This document shows positions 7,329-14,227 of a DNA stretch of 14,227 nt, piece by piece; the first letter of the stretch is position 1, and each line of letters starts with the position of its first letter. This DNA is from an uncultured Corynebacterium sp. GTDB taxonomy: Bacteria; Actinomycetota; Actinomycetes; Mycobacteriales; Mycobacteriaceae. The stretch covers positions 1-14,227 of the forward strand of contig NZ_CALLDG010000046.1 of the NCBI RefSeq assembly GCF_937999985.1. The letters are read 5' to 3'. Both the position numbers and the translations under genes were made by a program. The notes beneath the pieces are model-generated. The model worked only from the letters and a program-made list of their open reading frames with translations. It was not told where the DNA came from and searched no databases.

Positions 7329-8585
7329 CTAAAGAGTCTCGCACACAGCCTTCCAGATCGCTGCAGCGACCCCGGTCTTTGGCCCTTGCGGCACTTCGGT
7401 GACCTCACCGTCTGGGCGCAGAATCCAGCCCGAGCTATCCGGCTGCCCGAAAACCTTGCCATCGCCGACTGCGTTGCACATCAGCAGGTCGCAGCCCTTT
7501 CTTTCGAGCTTCTTGCGGGCGAAGTCGAGCGGGGAACTGTTTTCGTCGCCGGTTTCTGCCGCGAAGCCCACGATCTTTGTTGTGGACGCCACGTCTCCCC
7601 GCCTGCGCGCTTCAACCACGCCCGCGAGAATGTCCGGGTTCTCGGTCAGTTGGATGGTCGACAGGTCAGCTTCCGAGCCCTTCTTCATCTTCGACCCCGC
7701 CACCTCTGCCGGGCGGTAGTCGGCAACCGCCGCGGCCATGACTACAACGTCGGCATTGGGTGCGTGCTCCATTACGGCCTGCTGCATCTCGCGGGCAGTC
7801 TTCACTCGCACTACCTCAGCGCCGATGGGAGTGGGCAGGTTCTCGGTCACACCTGCTACTAGGGTGACCTCGGCGCCCCGCTGGGCGGCCACCTCGGCCA
7901 GCGCGTAGCCCTGGCGGCCGGAGGAAGCGTTGCCGAGATAGCGAACGGGATCCAGCGGCTCGTGCGTGCCGCCAGCGCTGATGACCACCTTCTTGCCCTC
8001 CAGGTCTCGGGTGAAGGCCTCGCGGTCCGCCAGGACGGTGATCGCCAGCTCGCCGATCTGCTCCGGCTCCGGCAGTCGCCCGGCGCCGGTATCCTTGCCC
8101 GTGAGCCGCCCGTGGGCGGGATCCAGCACCGTCAGGCCGTGGCGGCGCAGTGTTGCAACGTTGTCCACAGTCGCCGGGTTCAGCCACATCTCGGTGTGCA
8201 TCGCCGGAGCCAGCACCACGGGGCACGTGGCAACCAGACAGCTAGCAGTGAGCAGATCGTCGGCACGCCCGTGGGCGATCCGGGCCATCAGGTCTGCGGT
8301 GGCCGGAGCGACGACAATCAGGTCGGCCTCCTGCCCCAGGCGAACGTGCTGCACCTCGTCCACGGCGTCAAAAACATCGGTCGCCACCGGCTGGCCCGAG
8401 AGAGCCTCGAAGGTGGCGGCACCCACGAAGTTCAACGCAGAGCGGGTGGGAATCACCCGCACTTGGTGGCCACGCTCGGTGAAGAAGCGGACCAGATGAG
8501 CGGCCTTATACGCAGCAATGCCGCCCCCTACGCCGATGACGACGCGGAGCGGCTTGGTGTTCAATTCAGCTGATGCAACGTTCAC
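7329..8585 (-). CDS. coaBC: Bifunctional CoaBC: phosphopantothenoylcysteine synthetase/decarboxylase
   Basis: This 418-residue fusion carries out two steps of coenzyme A synthesis: coupling 4'-phosphopantothenate to cysteine, then decarboxylating the product. The N-terminal FMN-dependent CoaC domain (about 13-185) has GVGGGIAAYKA (18-28), VQHVRLGQEADLIVVAPATA (78-97, H80 as the expected catalytic His) and PAMHTEMW (127-134). The C-terminal CoaB domain (about 196-418) has SAGGTHEP (203-210), DPVRYLGNASSG (212-223), AAVADYRP (285-292) and the lysines of KMKK (299-302). The segment where E. coli CoaC carries its active-site cysteine reads GRLTGKDTGAGRL, with no Cys. The start is GTG with a weak ribosome-binding site, 20 nt after rpoZ. 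The stop is TAG, followed by the metK promoter region. Confidence 0.95.
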   Translation of the reverse strand: MNVASAELNTKPLRVVIGVGGGIAAYKAAHLVRFFTERGHQVRVIPTRSALNFVGAATFEALSGQPVATDVFDAVDEVQHVRLGQEADLIVVAPATADLMARIAHGRADDLLTASCLVATCPVVLAPAMHTEMWLNPATVDNVATLRRHGLTVLDPAHGRLTGKDTGAGRLPEPEQIGELAITVLADREAFTRDLEGKKVVISAGGTHEPLDPVRYLGNASSGRQGYALAEVAAQRGAEVTLVAGVTENLPTPIGAEVVRVKTAREMQQAVMEHAPNADVVVMAAAVADYRPAEVAGSKMKKGSEADLSTIQLTENPDILAGVVEARRRGDVASTTKIVGFAAETGDENSSPLDFARKKLERKGCDLLMCNAVGDGKVFGQPDSSGWILRPDGEVTEVPQGPKTGVAAAIWKAVCETL

Positions 8586-8605
8586 AACGAATCAGCCTAG
8601 CTGGT

Positions 8606-8887
8606 CTAACCCTCGGTGTGTTCCAACAGATCCCGGTTAATCTCGCGCAGGGCGATGGACAGCGGCTTCTCGTGGACGTCCGGAGTCACCAGAGGTCCGA
8701 CGAACTCGAAGACGCCCTCGTCGACCGTCTGGAAGTAGTCGTTGATCTGACGTGCGCGCTTAGCAGCGAAGATGACCAAGGCGTACTTGGAGGAGACCTT
8801 CGTCAGCAGCTCGTCGATCGGTGGATTGGTGATGCCTACAGGAGGATCGAACACGCTATCGTTCGCATTCACGTCCTGGTTTTCCAC
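8606..8887 (-). CDS. rpoZ: RNA polymerase omega subunit
   Basis: This small protein (93 residues with the chosen start) is the omega subunit, which aids folding and assembly of beta' in RNA polymerase. The conserved core reads NPPIDELLTKVSSKYALVI followed by AAKRARQINDYF, and the C-terminus contains KPLSIALREIN, all typical of actinobacterial omega. I chose the GTG at 8887, because AAGG lies 8 nt upstream of it. A GTG at 8896 is in frame and would add three residues, but it sits inside that Shine-Dalgarno and has no usable one of its own. The stop is TAG. The gene is separated from gmk by about 110 bp with an AT-rich leader and is followed after 20 nt by coaBC, so rpoZ-coaBC are probably co-transcribed. 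Confidence 0.95.
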   Translation of the reverse strand: MENQDVNANDSVFDPPVGITNPPIDELLTKVSSKYALVIFAAKRARQINDYFQTVDEGVFEFVGPLVTPDVHEKPLSIALREINRDLLEHTEG

Positions 8888-8893
8888 GGTATT

Positions 8894-8901
8894 CACCTTT
8901 T
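8894..8901 (-). promoter_or_regulatory. Shine-Dalgarno deciding the rpoZ start
   Basis: The minus strand reads AAAAGGTG. The AAGG core is 8 nt from the GTG at 8887, whereas the other in-frame GTG (8896) is the last part of this same motif. This favours the shorter protein. Confidence 0.55.
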
Positions 8902-8916
8902 CTTTGGTGGGTTGTT

Positions 8917-8945
8917 TGATTATTTATTTAGATCTTTAAAGCGCG
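8917..8945 (-). promoter_or_regulatory. AT-rich leader before rpoZ, possible -10 region
   Basis: In otherwise GC-rich DNA this stretch is almost entirely A and T (TTTAAAGATC then TAAATAAATAATC on the minus strand). It contains TAAATA- and AATAAT-like hexamers that could serve as a -10, but I see no convincing -35. No good terminator follows gmk, so rpoZ may be served both by read-through and by a local promoter. Confidence 0.3.
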
Positions 8946-9000
8946 GGACTGGAGAGTGCGCCGCTCGAGCTTCCGTGCCTGCCGTATCCTTAGCGCCCAA

Positions 9001-9567
9001 CTAGCGAAGGATCTCGCTGATGGCCGCCACTGCCCGATCCACGTCGTCGTTCACAACCACGTGATCAAACTCGGACTGCGAAGCCATCTCGACCTTCGCG
9101 GTCTGCAGACGGCGCTCGATGACGTCCTGAGTCTCGGTTCCACGACCGGTCAGGCGATCAACAAGCTCCTCCCACGACGGCGGAGCCAGGAAGACGGTCT
9201 GCACCTGGGGCAGCATCTTCTTGACGTTGCGTGCGCCCTCGAGATCTACCTCGACGAGAACCGGACGGGAATCAGCCAGCGCCTTTTCGATGGGTTCGCG
9301 CGGCGTGCCGGAAAGCTGTAGGCCTCCGTGGATCTCCGCCCATTCGAGCATCTTGTCGGCCGCGATGTTCTGTTCGAACTGTTCGCGGGTGACGTAGATG
9401 TAGTCCTCGCCATCGACCTCGCCGGGACGCGGGTCGCGGGTGGTCATGGACACACTGAAAAACAGGTCCGGAACGTCGGTGCGCAGGCGCCGCACAACAG
9501 TGGACTTACCCACCGCAGAAGGGCCCGCCAGTACGACGATCCGTCCGCTATTCAGGTCCTGGCTCAA
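9001..9567 (-). CDS. gmk: Guanylate kinase
   Basis: This 188-residue enzyme phosphorylates GMP (and dGMP) to GDP with ATP in the cytosol. It shows the P-loop GPSAVGKS (15-22), the GMP-binding segment SVSMTTRDPRPGEVDGEDY (38-56), the EIHGG..SGT region after it (79-88) and EVDLEGAR with the catalytic-site acid. The lid segment contains DRLTGRGTE. Length is normal. The start is TTG at 9567, unusual but supported by GAGGA 6 nt upstream inside the mihF 3' end, and by correct family spacing to the P-loop. It begins only 2 nt after the mihF TAG, so the two genes are translated as a coupled pair. The stop is TAG. Confidence 0.97.
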   Translation of the reverse strand: MSQDLNSGRIVVLAGPSAVGKSTVVRRLRTDVPDLFFSVSMTTRDPRPGEVDGEDYIYVTREQFEQNIAADKMLEWAEIHGGLQLSGTPREPIEKALADSRPVLVEVDLEGARNVKKMLPQVQTVFLAPPSWEELVDRLTGRGTETQDVIERRLQTAKVEMASQSEFDHVVVNDDVDRAVAAISEILR

Positions 9568-9569
9568 GA

Positions 9570-9890
9570 CTATTCCTCGAAACCGAAGTGCTCCAGCAGG
9601 GCGCGGCGCTGACGGTCGCCCAGGCCGCGGATGCGACGGGTCTCAGCGATCTCCAGCTGCTCCATGATCTCCTTGGCCTTCACCTTGCCAACCTTCGGCA
9701 GGGAAACCAGCAGGGCGGAAACCTTCATCTTGCCCAGGGTCTCGTCGGTCTCGGCGTCCTTCAGGACCTGCTTCAGGTCGGTGCCGCCACGCTTCAGCTT
9801 CTCGCGCAGTTCTGCGCGTGCCTTGCGTGCCTCGGCTGCCTTCTTCAGCGCTGCTGCGCGCTGCTCATCGGTCAACTGGGGAAGTGCCAC
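9570..9890 (-). CDS. mihF: Integration host factor MihF (actinobacterial type)
   Basis: This 106-residue basic protein belongs to the actinobacterial MihF/sIHF family, nucleoid-associated DNA-bending proteins first described as the mycobacterial host factor for phage L5 integration. They are unrelated to the IhfA/IhfB fold of proteobacteria. The N-terminal long helix is rich in Ala, Lys and Arg (PQLTDEQRAAALKKAAEARK, residues 4-23). The conserved GKMKVSALL (53-61) and LPKVGKVKAKEIM (64-76) form the helix-two-turn-helix DNA-binding part, followed by RRIRGLGDRQRRALLEHF (85-102). The GTG start has a strong GGAGG 5 nt upstream. A 337-bp regulatory gap precedes it, and gmk follows after 2 nt, the usual actinobacterial order. 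The stop is TAG. Confidence 0.96.
   Translation of the reverse strand: MALPQLTDEQRAAALKKAAEARKARAELREKLKRGGTDLKQVLKDAETDETLGKMKVSALLVSLPKVGKVKAKEIMEQLEIAETRRIRGLGDRQRRALLEHFGFEE
9574..9578 (-). promoter_or_regulatory. Shine-Dalgarno supporting the TTG start of gmk
   Basis: GAGGA on the minus strand lies within the last codons of mihF, 6 nt before the TTG at 9567. No ATG or GTG with a comparable site occurs before the P-loop, so this site decides the start. Confidence 0.7.
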
Positions 9891-9936
9891 GGGTGCCTCC
9901 GTTAAATTGTTCTCGTCTTAAAGGATGGAAAGTTTT

Positions 9937-9970
9937 TCTGGTCTATAACCAGCATGCTGTAGAGACCAAA
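9937..9970 (-). promoter_or_regulatory. Nested dyad / alternative hairpins in the mihF 5' leader
   Basis: Outer arms TGGTCT (9939-9944) and AGACCA (9963-9968) are exact complements. With one G-U and one A-U pair the stem reaches 8 bp (9963-9970 with 9937-9944). Inside lies the perfect 10-bp palindrome CAGCATGCTG (9950-9959). A second hairpin, CTGGT-CTATA-ACCAG (9938-9952), shares bases with the first, so the two exclude each other. The element falls between the candidate promoter and the ribosome-binding site. It could be an RNA switch or a protein-binding dyad; function is unknown. Confidence 0.45.
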
Positions 9971-9991
9971 CGGTATTCCAAGCAACGCTGG

Positions 9992-10021
9992 ATATTAAAT
10001 CCTCTCGGTTAAAAATGCCAA
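9992..10021 (-). promoter_or_regulatory. Candidate mihF promoter
   Basis: TTGGCA (10016-10021) and TAATAT (9992-9997) are separated by 18 bp on the minus strand, a reasonable vegetative-sigma promoter for corynebacteria. It would start transcription near 9985 and give a leader of about 95 nt. Alternative weaker -10 hexamers are TATAAG (10089-10094) and TATAGA (9942-9947), both without a good -35. Confidence 0.5.
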
Positions 10022-10031
10022 GCTGACACAC

Positions 10032-10061
10032 CGAGATTCATTTTTCGGATTCATGTTCTCG
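10032..10061. repeat. Repeat element just upstream of the mihF promoter
   Basis: The plus strand has CGAGA (10032-10036) and its complement TCTCG (10057-10061) as outer arms, with the direct repeat GATTCAT at 10035-10041 and 10048-10054 (13-bp period). It ends 10 bp upstream of the candidate -35, a position suited to an activator site, but no known regulator consensus is recognised. Confidence 0.3.
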
Positions 10062-10170
10062 ACTACTGTACACGCTTCGCCCGAACCGCTTATACGTGCA
10101 GGCGGGGCGCTACGCGAGCAGCTTTCAAACAATGAGTATCAGTGTAACACCTGAATCCATGAAGAACAGC

Positions 10171-10216
10171 AAAAGCCCCTGCTAATGGCCAATTATGGCC
10201 ATCACAACACGGGGCC
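10171..10216 (-). terminator. Terminator-like hairpin after pyrF
   Basis: On the minus strand GCCCC (10211-10215) pairs with GGGGC (10175-10179), followed directly by TTTT (10171-10174). Within the loop a second perfect stem, ATGGCCA-TAAT-TGGCCAT (10185-10202), forms on its own. It starts about 12 nt after the pyrF stop, so it probably ends the car-pyrF transcript. The T run is short, so termination may be partial. Confidence 0.6.
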
Positions 10217-10227
10217 GAAAGCCACAG

Positions 10228-11078
10228 CTAGAGCCGTAGCGTTGCCGCCTGCTCGGCCACGGCGTTTCGCAGGTCCGCAACCTCAGGCCCTGCGCGCAGT
10301 ACGCCGCGGGAAACGTTGGGCGATACTAGTGACGCCGTTTGGTCTCCCCCGGCGATACGTCGCACATCGTCCATGGTGCCTCCCTGGGCGCCGACTCCCG
10401 GCATCAGAACCATGCCGCCCACCTCGTCCAAGCGCGGCGGCTCTGCCAAAGTCGCGCCGACGACTACGCCGAGGTTGCCAGCCCCAGAATGCTGGGAGTT
10501 TTCCGCGGCTACGCGGTCCACAATGTACTGGGCCAAGTTCGTGTCTGTGCCGTCGAAGTAGGAGCGTTGCAGGCCCCGCGCCTCCGGGTTAGATGTGGCG
10601 GCCAGGACGATCACTCCCCTGCCGTGCTGCTCACCCAAATCGATAACGGGGCGCAGGGAGTCGAAGCCTAACCACGGGGATACGGTCACAGCGTCGCTGC
10701 ACAGCGGGGAATCCGGATCCAACCACGCCCGTGCGTAACCGGCCATGGTCGAGCCAATGTCACCCCGTTTGGCGTCGGCAATAACCAACACCCCGGCCTT
10801 CCGCAGCTCCGCGATCGATCGCTCCAGCACGGCCAAGCCAGCCGATCCGAACTGCTCGTAGAAGGCCACCTGGGGCTTGACCACACAAGCGACGTCCGCG
10901 AAGGCCTCCACGCAGGTCTTGCTGAAGGACTCCAGTCCGGCGACGTCGGCCTTTAAGCCCCAGTCCTCCAGGATGCCCACGTGCGGGTCCATACCCACAC
11001 AGAGCTGTCCCTGGTCCTGGGAACGCTCCAAGAAGCGCTCGCCGAAGGTTGGGCGGCCTACCGAACTCGCACTCGCAG

Positions 11079-11082
<4 letters not shown>
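10228..11082 (-). CDS. pyrF: Orotidine 5'-phosphate decarboxylase
   Basis: This 284-residue enzyme makes the last step of UMP synthesis by decarboxylating OMP. It is the longer type-2 form common in actinobacteria. Visible signatures are LCVGMDPH (27-34), VKPQVAFYEQFGSAGL (68-83), DAKRGDIGSTMAGYA (103-117, with K105 as the catalytic lysine and D108 beside it), SPWLGFDSL (135-143) and the phosphate-binding VLMPGVGAQGG (225-235). The GTG start overlaps the carB TGA as GTGA (4 nt). A strong AGGAGG lies 10 nt upstream inside carB, so translation is coupled to carB. A longer in-frame reading back to 11394 would run through carB in another frame and is rejected. The stop is TAG, followed by a terminator-like hairpin. 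Confidence 0.97.

Positions 11083-14227
<3,145 letters not shown>

Larger units (their letters stand above)
9891..10227. other. Non-coding gap between pyrF and mihF
   Basis: These 337 bases hold no convincing gene. From the pyrF side to the mihF side they contain a terminator-like hairpin with a T run (10171-10216), an inverted/direct repeat element (10032-10061), a candidate mihF promoter (9992-10021), a nested dyad in the predicted leader (9937-9970) and the mihF ribosome-binding site (9896-9900). The section from about 10065 to 10170 has no structure I can interpret. The gap is more AT-rich than the flanking genes. Confidence 0.8.

Noticed and set aside
10190..10208. GlxR (cAMP receptor) site in the pyrF-mihF gap
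   Set aside because: Only one TGTGA half is present; the opposite half of TGTGA-N6-TCACA is missing.
9891..10227. tRNA, small RNA gene or short protein in the gap
   Set aside because: I found no cloverleaf, and no open frame with a start, ribosome-binding site and plausible composition. The dyads seen are better explained as terminator and leader structures.

Overview
The window reads as a housekeeping block from a high-GC actinobacterium, most likely a Corynebacterium. The support is the gene order carB-pyrF-mihF-gmk-rpoZ-coaBC-metK-priA-def-fmt-rsmB-rpe-ribD, an actinobacteria-specific integration host factor (MihF), a PriA without helicase motifs, and a near-perfect match to the corynebacterial McbR operator in front of metK. 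I cannot name the species from this sequence alone. All thirteen genes lie on the minus strand, so transcription runs from high to low coordinates. The first gene (carB) and last gene (ribD) are cut by the window edges.

Right part (14227-10171): the end of the pyrimidine operon. CarB makes carbamoyl phosphate. PyrF, overlapping it by 4 nt, makes UMP. A hairpin followed by a T run lies just after pyrF and probably ends the operon.

Middle (10170-7236): a 337-bp non-coding gap lies between pyrF and mihF. It holds the terminator, a candidate mihF promoter, an upstream repeat element and a nested dyad in the predicted mihF leader. Then come mihF (nucleoid protein and integration host factor), gmk (GMP to GDP), rpoZ (RNA polymerase omega) and coaBC (coenzyme A synthesis).

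Left part (7328-1): metK has its own promoter region with a McbR-like operator. It is followed by a tight run priA-def-fmt-rsmB-rpe-ribD with gaps of -4 to 30 nt, probably one transcript. Def and Fmt are the paired enzymes that remove and add the formyl group of initiator methionine. RsmB modifies 16S rRNA, Rpe belongs to the pentose phosphate pathway, and RibD starts riboflavin synthesis. A rib operon probably continues beyond the window.

I see no mobile element, CRISPR array, tRNA, rRNA or obvious novel system. The points worth a second look are regulatory or small-scale: the McbR-type site at metK, the structured mihF leader, a 9-bp tandem repeat running through the metK stop codon towards priA, the degenerate PriA, and a run of seven consecutive genes that all use non-ATG starts and TAG stops.
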